A DNA stretch of 20,933 bases from JAWVZU01 sp033722075. Its GTDB lineage: Bacteria; Pseudomonadota; Gammaproteobacteria; Xanthomonadales; SZUA-38. Below, piece after piece: positions 13,401 to 20,933 of this stretch. Under the pieces are notes generated by a model that was given only the letters and a program-made list of their open reading frames with translations, did not search any database and was not told the origin of the DNA. The stretch spans positions 1 through 20,933 of the forward strand of contig JAWVZU010000033.1 in NCBI GenBank assembly GCA_033722075.1, given 5' to 3'. The translations under genes were made by a program, and so were the position numbers. Positions within the stretch are counted from its first letter, which is position 1; every line of letters begins with the position of its first letter.

Positions 13401-14718
13401 TCAGGCGGATCGGCTCCTGCTGGTCGTTTGCGACGGGGTCCGACAAGGCCTGAAAGTCGCCCGGACGCGGCGCGGCGTCGCCGGACTTGGAAATGCGGGC
13501 GCCGACGACGACCTCGGGAAAGGTGGCCAGACTCATCGCCGGGCTCATCGCCATGGATTCATCAAGCCGCACCGTGACCGGCAGGGATCCGGCCGGGAGC
13601 CGCTGGATGGCCAGGGGCATGCGTGGCCCTTCGGCGGCACGGGCAAAGACGAACAGGACGTCGCTGGGCGAAACCTGCGCCGCGAGGTTGTCGGACAGCT
13701 CGATTTCCACGGTGAGCCCGGTGCTGTCGCTTGCTGCCGGGGTGTCTTCCCGAGGCTCGGGTGTCTCCGCAGCGGGTGAGGCTTCCGGCGCTGCCTGTGC
13801 CACGGGTTCGGCCGCTTGGGCCTCCTGGGTGGTTTCCTGCGTATCCTGGGCCTCCGGAGTCATGGGCGCTTGCCCCAACTCGGCCCGCGCCGCATTGATG
13901 TCGTCGGCGAGGCGAACGGCTGCTTCACTGCCCGGTTCGAGGCCTTGCTGCAGTCGCTCCCAATATTCGAGAGCCCCCTCGAAATCCCCGACCTGGAAGG
14001 CCCCCGCGCCCAGGAAATAGAGGGAGCGCTGGGCATCCGGATTGACGCTCAGGGCTCGTTCAAAGAGGGTCCGTGCCGCATCCGGCAACGGGGTTCCGGG
14101 CCCCGCGTTGAAAGCGATCGCGTTGCCGTACATTTCCAGGATCGCCGGGTTGTTCGGAGCCAGTTCGTAGGCTCGGTTGAAGGCCTGCTCGGCCTCGGCA
14201 AATTGCGACATCGACATATAGGACTGCCCCAGCAGGAACCAGCCGTCGACGTCGTTCGGATTCTCTTCCAGGCGCGCGGCCAGCCCGGAAATCGCCTGGC
14301 GCAGATCCGGCGCGTTCTCGTTGGCATCTCCGTTTGCAGGATTGGCCAGGGATGCGCTGCCGGTGGGCCGGGCCTTGGGCATTTCCACGCCGCGAGGCTC
14401 GCCCACGTTGAGATAGATGATGATCGCCGTCGCGGGCAGGAGCAGGATGAGCGTTGCAGCGCTGGCTGTCGCGCGGCCACTGGGCATCGGCTGGTCCATC
14501 AGCGCGGCCATCTCCGCCTTGAGCGCGGCGCGCTTTTCTGCATGTGCCTGGGGGTCGATGTGACCGTCGGCCAGGGCTCGATCAAGCGATACGACCCGGT
14601 CGCGGATCCGTCGCATTTCCCCACTGAAGGCGGCATTGGGCGCGCCCAGGAGCGGACGAAGGACGAAGGCGAGCGCCACCAGGGCGAGCAGGCCGGCGAG
14701 TATCCAGAAAGCGACCAT
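13381..14718 (-). CDS. ccmI: Cytochrome c maturation protein CcmI (TPR apocytochrome chaperone)
   Basis: A 445-residue CcmI. It has two transmembrane helices (about 2-22 and 86-104) enclosing a charged cytoplasmic loop with GEMRRIRDRVVSLDRALADGHI, the expected CcmI-1 layout. A periplasmic TPR domain follows (about 140-280; GWFLLGQSYMSMSQFAEAEQAF is one repeat), then an Ala/Glu/Thr/Pro linker (286-333) and a C-terminal beta-rich domain (334-445). It holds apocytochrome c for the heme lyase. ATG 14718 lies one base after the ccmH stop; a longer frame exists but overlaps ccmH. Separate ccmH and ccmI genes differ from the fused E. coli ccmH. Last gene of the ccm operon; I see no terminator, and its end overlaps the convergent hydrolase gene by 20 bases. 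Confidence 0.92.
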   Translation of the reverse strand: MVAFWILAGLLALVALAFVLRPLLGAPNAAFSGEMRRIRDRVVSLDRALADGHIDPQAHAEKRAALKAEMAALMDQPMPSGRATASAATLILLLPATAIIIYLNVGEPRGVEMPKARPTGSASLANPANGDANENAPDLRQAISGLAARLEENPNDVDGWFLLGQSYMSMSQFAEAEQAFNRAYELAPNNPAILEMYGNAIAFNAGPGTPLPDAARTLFERALSVNPDAQRSLYFLGAGAFQVGDFEGALEYWERLQQGLEPGSEAAVRLADDINAARAELGQAPMTPEAQDTQETTQEAQAAEPVAQAAPEASPAAETPEPREDTPAASDSTGLTVEIELSDNLAAQVSPSDVLFVFARAAEGPRMPLAIQRLPAGSLPVTVRLDESMAMSPAMSLATFPEVVVGARISKSGDAAPRPGDFQALSDPVANDQQEPIRLIIDQVL

Positions 14719-14719
14719 G

Positions 14720-15172
14720 TCAGGGTTGTTCCTCTTCGATGCGGCGATCCAGTTCCTTTTGGTCCGGATCAGCCACGAGTTCCTCGGCGGTGGACCGCCG
14801 ACGTATCGTGTAAAGCAGGGCAGCAACGGCAATCAGCAGGAGCACGAAAGGCCCGAACCAAAGTGCCCAGGTCGCCGGTTTGACCGGGGGCCGATAGAGC
14901 ACGAAGTCGCCGTAGCGCGCGGCGAGATAGGTCTTGATTTCCTCGTCGCTGAGCCCCTCGCGCATCAGTCGCAGGACTTCGTCGCGCAGGTCCTTGGCCA
15001 GCCCTGCGTCCGAATCGGCCAGGCTCTGGTTCTGACAGACCAGGCAGCGCAGTTCCGTGGCGAGTTCGCGGAATCGCTGCTCCTGTTCCGGGGAATCAAA
15101 CTCGATTAGTTCGACCGCGGCCGTGGGCAGGGCGACCAGGCCCAGCATGATGATCAAAATCAGACGCTTCAT
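14720..15172 (-). CDS. ccmH: Cytochrome c maturation protein CcmH (thiol oxidoreductase)
   Basis: A 150-residue CcmH with a signal sequence (about 1-19), the redox motif L41-R-C43-LV-C46-QNQS, a three-helix periplasmic domain, a membrane helix (about 101-122) and a short charged cytoplasmic tail. It takes part with CcmG in keeping the CXXCH thiols of apocytochrome c reduced for heme attachment. The length shows it is the unfused form, with CcmI encoded separately downstream. Its ATG overlaps the ccmG stop (ATGA, 15169-15172). Confidence 0.95.
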   Translation of the reverse strand: MKRLILIIMLGLVALPTAAVELIEFDSPEQEQRFRELATELRCLVCQNQSLADSDAGLAKDLRDEVLRLMREGLSDEEIKTYLAARYGDFVLYRPPVKPATWALWFGPFVLLLIAVAALLYTIRRRSTAEELVADPDQKELDRRIEEEQP

Positions 15173-15702
15173 CCGCCACCAACCTCATTCAGAATCGGGA
15201 TGATCTGTTCATTGAGAATCTTCTCGGTCAGCGGTCCGACATGCTTGAAGCGGACATGACCTTGCGCGTCGATCAGAAACGTCTCCGGCGCGCCGTAGAC
15301 ACCGAAGTCGATGCCCACCTCGTTTTCGGGGTCGTGGGCGATTGCGGCGTAGGGATTGCCGAAATGATCGAGCCAGCGCAGGGCCTCGGAACGCTCATCC
15401 TTCCAGTTCAGGCCGTACACCGGAACGACTCCGGACTGTGCGATGTCGGTGATCACCTGATGTTCGATCTGGCAGGCGCCGCACCAGCTGGCCCAGACGT
15501 TCAGCAGGTAGGGTTTTCCCAGCCAGTCCGCCTTGCCGACGGTCCGGGTCGGTTCCAAAAGCTCGGGCACGGCAAAATCGGGCGCCGGTCGATCGATCAG
15601 AGCCGATGGCAGGACGCTCGGGTCCTTGCCGATTCCGCTGTAGAGCAGGCCGGAAAGCGCCAGGAATCCGACCAGCGGCAGGATGAGGATGAGACGGTTC
15701 AT
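15169..15702 (-). CDS. ccmG: Thiol:disulfide interchange protein CcmG/DsbE
   Basis: A 177-residue membrane-anchored thioredoxin-like protein. An N-terminal hydrophobic anchor (about 4-22) is followed by RPAPDFAVPEL, the active site W73-C74-G-A-C77, the acidic-loop VYGLNWKDER typical of CcmG/DsbE, and GAPETFLID with the cis-proline. It works in the periplasm, reducing apocytochrome c or CcmH with electrons from DsbD/CcdA. Its start overlaps the ccmF stop by four bases and its stop overlaps the ccmH start by four bases. Confidence 0.95.
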   Translation of the reverse strand: MNRLILILPLVGFLALSGLLYSGIGKDPSVLPSALIDRPAPDFAVPELLEPTRTVGKADWLGKPYLLNVWASWCGACQIEHQVITDIAQSGVVPVYGLNWKDERSEALRWLDHFGNPYAAIAHDPENEVGIDFGVYGAPETFLIDAQGHVRFKHVGPLTEKILNEQIIPILNEVGGG

Positions 15703-17654
15703 GCAGGTGCCTCCGCCGGCGAGGACGGAATCTCGGCCGCCTGCCGGGCTTCACGCAGATAGCGCCGATCGGTGGCCGCAAGGAAGCCGCCGAACATCAT
15801 CATGAGGGCCCCGAGCCAGATCCAGCGCACGTAGGGTTTGATGTAGATTCGCACTGCCCAGGCGCCGCTGGTGCCCAGCGGTTCTCCCAGCGAGACGTAG
15901 ATGTCCCGCGTCAATCCCGGATCGATGGCGGCCTCGGTCATGATCTGGCCCCCGCCGGCGTAGAGTCTTTTTTCCGGGTGGAGCGTCGTCACCGGTTTGC
16001 CGTTGCGAGTGACTTCCACGGTGCCGCGATCGGCCCGGAAATTTGGCCCGGTGCGCGGCTGCACGCCTACGAATTGCACCTGGTAGCCACTGATCTCCAC
16101 CGTGTCGCCCGGTTCCAGGCGAACGTCTTTCTCGATGCCCACGGTTTCGACGAAAGTGACCCCGACCAGGAATACGGCAACGCCGAGGTGGGCGATGATC
16201 ATTCCGGCCATGCCCCGGGTGACTCGGCGGGTGGCCTTGAGACGATCGGCCAGGTAGCGAATGGTCAGAGTGGCCACCCAGATCGCACCGGCGATGCCGG
16301 CGATGGCGCGGATCGAGAAATGGTCGACCAGAAACCAGATGCCCAGCGAGCCGAGTACGCTGACCAGCGCATAGGGCCAGAGCCGCGGGAGAATGTTGCC
16401 GACGCGATCTTCGCGCCAGCGCACGAAGGGTCCGACGGCCATGAAGATCACCACCGGCACCATCAGCGGAATGAACATGAGGGCGAAGTACGGGGGGCCG
16501 ATGCTCAGTTTGCCAAGCCCGAACGCATCGCTGATCAGTGGATAGATGGTACCGAACAGCACGGTCACGGCGGAAACGGTCATGAACAGGTTGTTGACCA
16601 GCAGCAGTGACTCGCGCGACCAGGGGGAGAATCTCGATCCCATGGGCATTTTCGGTGCCCGGATTGCATAGAGGATCAGCGCCCCGCCGGCAACGATGCC
16701 GAGAAATGCGAGGATGAACAGGCCCCGGGCGGGATCGCTGGCAAACGCATGTACCGAGGTCAGGACCCCCGAGCGCACCAGGAAGGTCCCGAGCAGGCTG
16801 AGACTGAAAGCGGCAATGGCCAGCAGAATGGTCCATCCCTTGAACCCGCCTCGCTTCTCCGTCACCGCTTGTGAATGGATCAGTGCGGTGCCGGCCAGCC
16901 AGGGCAGGAAGGACGCGTTTTCGACCGGGTCCCAGAACCACCAGCCGCCCCAGCCCAGTTCGTAATAGGCCCACCAGCTGCCCAAAGCGATCCCGAGCGT
17001 CAGGAACGCCCAGGCGACGTTGGTCCAGGGCCGGGACCAGCGGATCCAGCGGGAGTCGACTCGACCCTCCATCAGCGCCGCAATGGCGAAGGCGAAGGCC
17101 ACGGAGAAGCCGACGTAGCCCATGTAGAGCATGGGCGGATGAATGATGAGCCCCGGGTCCTGGAGCAGCGGGTTCAGATCGCGCCCTTCCGGCAGTGCCG
17201 GGATGTGACGAAGGAACGGATTCGAAGTGAACAGCGTGAAGGCGATGAATCCGACGGCGATGATTCCCATGACGCCCAGCACCCGTGCCGCGAAGGCCTC
17301 GGGCAGCGAGCGGCTGAAGAAGGCGACGGCGATGGTCCACGTCGACAGGGTCAGCACCCACAGCAGAAGCGATCCTTCATGGGCACCCCATACCGCGGAG
17401 AAACGATAGTGAACCGGCAGCAGCGAGTTGGAGTTCTGGGCCACGTAGGCGACCGAGAAATCCTGCACCACGAAAGCGTAGGTCAGCAGCGCAAAGGACG
17501 CGGCGATGAAGGTGAACTGGCCCGCTGCGGCGTGGCGCCCCACGGCCATCCAGGCGGCGTTGCCACGCTGGGCGCCGACGATCGGAAAGATCGACTGGAC
17601 GATGGCCAGCAGCAGCCCGAGGATGAGGCACAGTTGGCCAAGCTCAGGCGCCAT
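15699..17654 (-). CDS. ccmF: Cytochrome c heme lyase subunit CcmF
   Basis: A 651-residue polytopic protein of normal CcmF length. The WWD heme-handling segment is W235-GGWWFWDPVEN, and the heme-ligand histidines are visible as H172 (IHPPM), H260 (ALIHS) and H302 (TSVHAF), matching positions known in E. coli CcmF. The large periplasmic loop near the C-terminus (about 520-610) contains LEPGDTVEISGYQVQF. It transfers heme from holo-CcmE to apocytochrome c together with CcmH/CcmI. ATG 17654 is preferred: AGGGAAG lies 7 bases upstream, within ccmE, and the product begins MAPELGQLCL like its relatives. It overlaps ccmE by 11 bases. Confidence 0.96.
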   Translation of the reverse strand: MAPELGQLCLILGLLLAIVQSIFPIVGAQRGNAAWMAVGRHAAAGQFTFIAASFALLTYAFVVQDFSVAYVAQNSNSLLPVHYRFSAVWGAHEGSLLLWVLTLSTWTIAVAFFSRSLPEAFAARVLGVMGIIAVGFIAFTLFTSNPFLRHIPALPEGRDLNPLLQDPGLIIHPPMLYMGYVGFSVAFAFAIAALMEGRVDSRWIRWSRPWTNVAWAFLTLGIALGSWWAYYELGWGGWWFWDPVENASFLPWLAGTALIHSQAVTEKRGGFKGWTILLAIAAFSLSLLGTFLVRSGVLTSVHAFASDPARGLFILAFLGIVAGGALILYAIRAPKMPMGSRFSPWSRESLLLVNNLFMTVSAVTVLFGTIYPLISDAFGLGKLSIGPPYFALMFIPLMVPVVIFMAVGPFVRWREDRVGNILPRLWPYALVSVLGSLGIWFLVDHFSIRAIAGIAGAIWVATLTIRYLADRLKATRRVTRGMAGMIIAHLGVAVFLVGVTFVETVGIEKDVRLEPGDTVEISGYQVQFVGVQPRTGPNFRADRGTVEVTRNGKPVTTLHPEKRLYAGGGQIMTEAAIDPGLTRDIYVSLGEPLGTSGAWAVRIYIKPYVRWIWLGALMMMFGGFLAATDRRYLREARQAAEIPSSPAEAPA

Positions 17655-18084
17655 CTTTCTGCTTCCCTTTCTCCAGGGCATCCGCGACTTCGGGCGGCAT
17701 GTAGTTCTCGTCGTGCTTTGCGAGCACCTGGGAGGCGACCAGGACGCCGTTGCCGTCCAGCGATCCCAGGGCGACGATGCCCTGACCTTCGCGGAACAGG
17801 TCGGGCAGGATGCCCTCGTACTGCACCGACACGATGCTCGCGTAGTCGGTCAGGTCAAACTGCACCCACAGCGAATCGGGGTCCCGCTTGACCGAACCCT
17901 CGACCACCAGCCCACCGACCCGGATCGGTGTGTCCGTCTGGACCTCACCGGCACTGACTTCGCTGGGCGAAACGAAATAGAGCATGTTGTTGCGGAACGC
18001 GGTCACTGCCAGTGCGGTTGCAAGGCCCACGCCCGCAACCACTGCGAGCACCGCGATGAGTCTGCGCTTACGTGTTGGTGTCAT
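17644..18084 (-). CDS. ccmE: Heme chaperone CcmE
   Basis: A 146-residue CcmE. An N-terminal anchor (about 8-28) is followed by the OB-fold (YFVSPSEV, RVGGLVVEGSV, VQYEGILPDLFREGQGIVALG) and the covalent heme site K-H124-DEN-Y128, the H-x-x-x-Y motif in which the histidine binds heme. It carries heme from CcmC to CcmF in the periplasm. Its start overlaps the end of ccmD by 17 bases and its end overlaps ccmF by 11. Confidence 0.95.
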   Translation of the reverse strand: MTPTRKRRLIAVLAVVAGVGLATALAVTAFRNNMLYFVSPSEVSAGEVQTDTPIRVGGLVVEGSVKRDPDSLWVQFDLTDYASIVSVQYEGILPDLFREGQGIVALGSLDGNGVLVASQVLAKHDENYMPPEVADALEKGKQKDGA

Positions 18085-18244
18085 TGGCTCTCTTCTCCCG
18101 GGCTGCCCGATCCTGCAGCCTTTGAATCACGGACCGGCGGCGCACCACCGGAACCAGTGCCGTCCAGACGAGGACGGCCGCAAAAAAACCGTAGGAGGTC
18201 CAGACGTAGAACCCGTAGCCTCCCATGTGAAAGAACTCGCTCAT
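18068..18244 (-). CDS. ccmD: Heme exporter accessory protein CcmD
   Basis: A 58-residue small membrane protein with the CcmD pattern: N-terminal MSEFFHMGGYGFYVWTSYG, one membrane helix (about 14-35) and a basic tail (RRRSVIQRLQDRAAREKR). It helps release holo-CcmE from the CcmABC complex. ATG 18244 overlaps the ccmC stop (ATGA, 18241-18244). The frame remains open upstream through ccmC, which is a shadow. Confidence 0.92.
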   Translation of the reverse strand: MSEFFHMGGYGFYVWTSYGFFAAVLVWTALVPVVRRRSVIQRLQDRAAREKRANDTNT

Positions 18245-18987
18245 TTCGCCTCCACGATGCGTCGAACCCAGTTCTTGCGACTCTCCTGCTCCAGCAGCAT
18301 GGTGCGGGCCCGCTGCAGCACGTTCATCGCGTAGAAGAACTTGGTCGCAACAGCCATCACCAGCAGCGGCGTGAGCATACTGGGATGGATCGCAGATTCG
18401 CCCATGAGTTTCACGGTCTGACCCTGATGCAGCGTATTCCACCACTCTACGGAGAAGTGGATGATCGGGATGTTGACCAGCCCGACCACGGCCAGCAGGG
18501 ACGCCGCCCGGGCGGCACGGCGTCGATCCTCTACCGCCTGGTAGAGACCGATGATGCCCAGATAGATGAACAGCAGGATGAGCTCTGAGGTCAGGCGGGC
18601 GTCCCATACCCAGTAGGCGCCCCACATGGGCTTGCCCCAGAGCGAACCGGTAACCAGGGTGACGGCGGTAAAGGCCGCACCGATCGGTGCGCTGGCCATG
18701 GCCACGATTTCGGCGACCTTGATCCGCCAGACCAGGCCGATGATCCCGGTGGCGGTCATGGCGATGTAGATGAACAGTGACATCCAGGCCGAGGGAACGT
18801 GGATGAAGATGATCCGATAGCTGTCGCCCTGCTGGTAATCGGCCGGCGCCGTGAAGAGGCCACCGTAGAGGCCCCAGGCCAGGAGCAGCAGGAATCCGGC
18901 TGCAAACCAGGGGACCAGCTTGCCGGAGAGCTGATAGAAGTATTCGGGCGAACCCGTTCGATGAATCCAGCGAATGAATGCGTTCAT
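18241..18987 (-). CDS. ccmC: Heme-handling ABC transporter subunit CcmC
   Basis: A 248-residue protein with six membrane segments. The tryptophan-rich WWD-type motif W122-GAYWVWDARLTSE lies in a periplasmic loop flanked by the two heme-ligand histidines H63 (FIHVPSAW) and H177 (PIIHFSVEWW). It presents heme to CcmE. ATG 18987 overlaps the ccmB stop (ATGA, 18984-18987); the longer upstream frame lies inside ccmB and is not coding. Confidence 0.96.
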   Translation of the reverse strand: MNAFIRWIHRTGSPEYFYQLSGKLVPWFAAGFLLLLAWGLYGGLFTAPADYQQGDSYRIIFIHVPSAWMSLFIYIAMTATGIIGLVWRIKVAEIVAMASAPIGAAFTAVTLVTGSLWGKPMWGAYWVWDARLTSELILLFIYLGIIGLYQAVEDRRRAARAASLLAVVGLVNIPIIHFSVEWWNTLHQGQTVKLMGESAIHPSMLTPLLVMAVATKFFYAMNVLQRARTMLLEQESRKNWVRRIVEAK

Positions 18988-19661
18988 GACAGACTGATCT
19001 TCAGCGCAGCGGACACCGCGAAGGGCGCCAGGGTCAATGCCAATACCAGCATGGCGGTCAGAAAGAAAACGTGACTGGTATCCGGGAGGCCGCTGACCGT
19101 GGATACAACGCCAGCGGTGGCGAAGATTAACACAGGGACGAACAGGGGCAACACGAGCAGGGCCAGAAACATGCCGCCCCGGCGGAGGCCGACCGTGAGG
19201 GCCACGCCGATCGCACCGATGAGGCTGAGCGTCGGGGTACCCAAAAGCAGCGTGATGAACAGCATGGCCGTGCCGTCTGCCGGCAGCTGATAGGAAAACG
19301 CCAAAACCGGCGACAGCAGCACGATGGGCAGGCCGCTGATCAGCCAGTGGGCCAGGACCTTGGACATCATGAGCCACGGCAACGGGTGCTCGGAGACGAC
19401 CAGTTGCTCCAGGCTGCCGTCCGCGAAATCCTCCGCGAACAGGTGGTTGAGCGCCAGCAGTGAGGAGAGCAGGGCGGCGATCCAGATCACCGCCGGGGCG
19501 ATCTCGCGGAGGCGTGGAATGTCCGGACCCAGTCCCAGCGGGAACAGGGTGCAGACGAGCACCAGGAACATCAGCGGCATGACGATTTCACTGCGCTGTC
19601 GGATGCCGAGACGCATGTCGCGCCGCAGCAGCGCCCAGCCTGCTCCCCAGGTCGTGGTCAC
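18984..19661 (-). CDS. ccmB: Heme exporter subunit CcmB
   Basis: A 225-residue polytopic membrane protein with about six helices and the CcmB-typical segments FADGSLEQLVVSEHPLPWLMMSK and LGTPTLSLIGAIGVALTVGLRRGG. It is the permease partner of CcmA in the complex that drives release of heme-loaded CcmE. It starts with GTG at 19661 in a four-base GTGA overlap with the ccmA stop, so translation is probably coupled. Confidence 0.95.
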   Translation of the reverse strand: MTTTWGAGWALLRRDMRLGIRQRSEIVMPLMFLVLVCTLFPLGLGPDIPRLREIAPAVIWIAALLSSLLALNHLFAEDFADGSLEQLVVSEHPLPWLMMSKVLAHWLISGLPIVLLSPVLAFSYQLPADGTAMLFITLLLGTPTLSLIGAIGVALTVGLRRGGMFLALLVLPLFVPVLIFATAGVVSTVSGLPDTSHVFFLTAMLVLALTLAPFAVSAALKISLS

Positions 19662-20269
19662 AGGATGATCTCCTTCAGGTCCGGTACCTGGGGAACGAAG
19701 GTGCCGTGGCTGGTGACGATGGCAGCCCCGCCGTTGCGCGTATGTTCGGTCATCAGATCATCCACCAGATTGATCCCGGCCTGGTCGAGGTTGCTGTAGG
19801 GCTCGTCCAGCAGCCAGAATCGATGCCGGTTCAACACCAGGCGGGCCAGCGACAGTCGCTTCTTCTGCCCGGCCGAAAGGCGCCTGGCAACCGAGTGAGC
19901 ATAGCCTTCCAGCCCCACCCGCTGGAGCGACTCCCGGGGTGTCGCGAGGTCTGATCCGAAGAAGGCGGCGAAGAAGTTCTGGTTCTCCAGGCTGGTGAGG
20001 TCGAGCTTGAGCCCCAGCTGGTGACCGATGTACATGTGTTCCCTGCGGAAGGCGGGGTCGACCGGTTCGACCGGCTGCCCATCCATCCGAATCGTGAGTC
20101 GCCCCTCGGTTACCGGGAGCAGTCCGCAGAGCAACTTCAGCAGCGTGGTTTTGCCGCTGCCGTTGGAGCCACGGATCATGAGCACCTGCCCGGCGTCCAC
20201 GGCCAGGTCCAGGGGGCGCAGGATCGGCTCTTCGTCGCGCGAGAAATTGAGTCCTTCGATTTCCAGCAT
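19658..20269 (-). CDS. ccmA: Cytochrome c biogenesis ATP-binding export protein CcmA
   Basis: A 203-residue ABC ATPase. Walker A is G34-SNGSGKTT, the Q-loop is around IGHQLGLK, the signature LSAGQKKR is at 131-138, Walker B ends WLLDEP (152-157) and the H-loop is TSHG (H188). It energises CcmABCD. ATG 20269 is chosen because the product then begins MLEIEGLNFS at normal CcmA length and a plausible promoter lies just upstream. In-frame ATGs at 20353 and 20389 would add unusual residues translated from the promoter region. No Shine-Dalgarno sequence is visible; a perfect 12-base palindrome touches the start codon instead. First gene of the ccmABCDEFGHI operon. Confidence 0.94.
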   Translation of the reverse strand: MLEIEGLNFSRDEEPILRPLDLAVDAGQVLMIRGSNGSGKTTLLKLLCGLLPVTEGRLTIRMDGQPVEPVDPAFRREHMYIGHQLGLKLDLTSLENQNFFAAFFGSDLATPRESLQRVGLEGYAHSVARRLSAGQKKRLSLARLVLNRHRFWLLDEPYSNLDQAGINLVDDLMTEHTRNGGAAIVTSHGTFVPQVPDLKEIIL

Positions 20270-20281
20270 TCGGGTACCCGA
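20270..20281. repeat. Perfect palindrome abutting the ccmA start codon
   Basis: TCGGGTACCCGA is a perfect 12-base palindrome immediately 5' of the ccmA ATG, where the ribosome binding site should be. It could be a repressor half-site pair or chance; no other copy was noticed in the window. Confidence 0.35.
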
Positions 20282-20302
20282 GGGCTGATCACAAAGCGCC
20301 GT

Positions 20303-20331
20303 ATAGTAGCCGTTCCCGCGTGCCGGTTGAA
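20303..20331 (-). promoter_or_regulatory. Predicted promoter of the ccm operon
   Basis: On the minus strand, a -35-like TTCAAC (20331-20326) and a -10-like TACTAT (20308-20303) are 17 bases apart. The start site would be near 20296, giving a leader of about 27 bases before ATG 20269. Both hexamers are only moderate matches. Confidence 0.4.
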
Positions 20332-20383
20332 CGGCAGAGTAAGCCTCAGTCATTCGCAGAATTTCACAAGTTGAACCGGTATG

Positions 20384-20400
20384 ATCCATCCATTGGATCG
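20384..20400. repeat. Inverted repeat in the ccmA-gor intergenic region
   Basis: GATCCA (20384-20389) and TGGATC (20395-20400) form an inverted repeat with a 5-base spacer in the 237-base gap between divergent ccmA and gor. It could bind a dimeric regulator of either gene. I see no convincing promoter for gor; the rest of the gap holds nothing recognisable. Confidence 0.3.
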
Positions 20401-20506
20401 AAATGCCATGTGGGAGCCATTGTCCGACATGGCGCGCTGACCCGCTTGAGCGAGGTCAAAACCCGAGAGATACAGCGACAGGGAAGTACGGTTTCCGAGG
20501 AGGCAT

Positions 20507-20933
20507 ATGCGTCAGTTCGATTACGATCTTTTTGTGATTGGTGCGGGTTCAGGCGGCGTTCGCGGCAGTCGCATCTCGGCAGGCTACGGCGCCCGGACGG
20601 CGATCTGCGAATCCTTCCGCGTCGGGGGAACCTGTGTCATCCGGGGTTGCGTGCCGAAGAAGCTCCTCTCTTACGCTGCCCATTTTTCGGAGGATTTCGA
20701 GGATGCGGCCGGCTACGGCTGGCAAGTGGACGGCTGGCGCTTCTCCTGGGAAGAGCTCATTACCCGGAAGGATAGGGAAATCGACCGCCTGAACGAGGTC
20801 TATTGCAAGATCCTCGGCCATGCCGGCGTCGAGCTGATGATGGGCCGGGGGGTCCTGGAAGATGCCCATACGATCAACCTCGACGGCAAGCAGATTACTG
20901 CCGACAAGATCCTCCTCGCCACCGGTGGCTGGC
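20507..20933 (+). CDS. gor: Glutathione reductase, 3'-truncated by the window
   Basis: The first 142 residues of a flavoprotein disulfide reductase; the frame stays open to the right edge. The FAD-binding GxGxxG (G12-AGSGG) is followed by the redox disulfide GGTC43-VIRGC48-VPKK, whose GTCVIRGCVPKK form marks glutathione reductases of the plant/proteobacterial type rather than lipoamide or mercuric reductases. The second FAD strand, KILLATGGW, ends the visible part. GAGGAGG at 20497-20503 lies only 3 bases before ATG 20507, which is close but strong. It regenerates GSH with NADPH and would support the glutaredoxin encoded at 7340-7606. It is divergent from the ccm operon. Confidence 0.92.
   Translation, partial: MRQFDYDLFVIGAGSGGVRGSRISAGYGARTAICESFRVGGTCVIRGCVPKKLLSYAAHFSEDFEDAAGYGWQVDGWRFSWEELITRKDREIDRLNEVYCKILGHAGVELMMGRGVLEDAHTINLDGKQITADKILLATGGW

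Noticed and set aside
15751..17361. Minus-strand frame of 536 codons in another phase within ccmF.
   Set aside because: Overlaps ccmF on the same strand; translation is Arg/His/Gly-rich with no membrane segments, a frame shadow.
18988..19377. Upstream extension of the ccmC frame into ccmB.
   Set aside because: It lies inside ccmB; the ATG at 18987 forms the ATGA overlap seen throughout the operon.
1..20933. Search for CRISPR repeats, transposases, integrases, toxin-antitoxin pairs, phage or defence genes and tRNAs.
   Set aside because: None seen. Except for the TetR-linked operon, the window is mostly standard chromosomal genes with uniform composition.

Overview
The window is a gene-dense, GC-rich stretch of a bacterial chromosome, most likely from a gammaproteobacterium. 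The best evidence is the full System I cytochrome c maturation cluster in the order ccmABCDEFGHI with four-base ATGA/GTGA overlaps, next to a divergent glutathione reductase gene. No lineage marker such as rRNA is present, so anything below class level would be a guess. I see no tRNA, rRNA, CRISPR array, insertion sequence, integrase or phage gene.

Region by region. 3-2294: a fused MFS-like/spermidine-synthase-like membrane protein, cut by the left edge. 2360-3840: an arsenic module of a C-terminal-cysteine ArsR repressor and an ACR3 arsenite exporter, with a readable promoter/operator. 3847-4976 (minus): a Cupin_8/JmjC-like putative dioxygenase, possibly followed by a coupled 31-residue ORF. 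5056-7335 (plus): a TetR regulator with a palindromic operator inside its own promoter, a near-copy of that operator before an AhpD-like CxxC protein, then thioredoxin and a cysteine-free Tag-like 3-methyladenine glycosylase. 7340-7606 (minus): glutaredoxin. 7715-8759 (plus): a 70-residue unknown ORF and a pirin. 8749-10429 (minus): an ECF sigma factor, an overlapping one-TM putative anti-sigma factor, and a YigZ/IMPACT protein. 10606-13400 (plus): a PaaG-like crotonase, a PrpC-type (methyl)citrate synthase and a membrane-anchored alpha/beta hydrolase. 13381-20269 (minus): ccmA to ccmI. 20507 to the right edge (plus): glutathione reductase, truncated.

How the genes fit together. The recurring theme is thiol/redox chemistry and stress: arsenite efflux, an AhpD-like protein with thioredoxin, glutaredoxin, glutathione reductase, and the thiol relay of cytochrome c maturation (CcmG/CcmH). 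The most interesting unit is the TetR-controlled AhpD-like/thioredoxin/Tag operon. The TetR has a cysteine placed like that of the electrophile sensor NemR, so the unit could be an electrophile- or oxidant-responsive module combining detoxification, its reductant and alkylation repair. That function is inferred, not shown. A second theme is leaderless or near-leaderless transcripts: predicted start sites for arsR, tetR and the 70-residue ORF fall within a few bases of their ATG codons. The remaining genes look like ordinary housekeeping.
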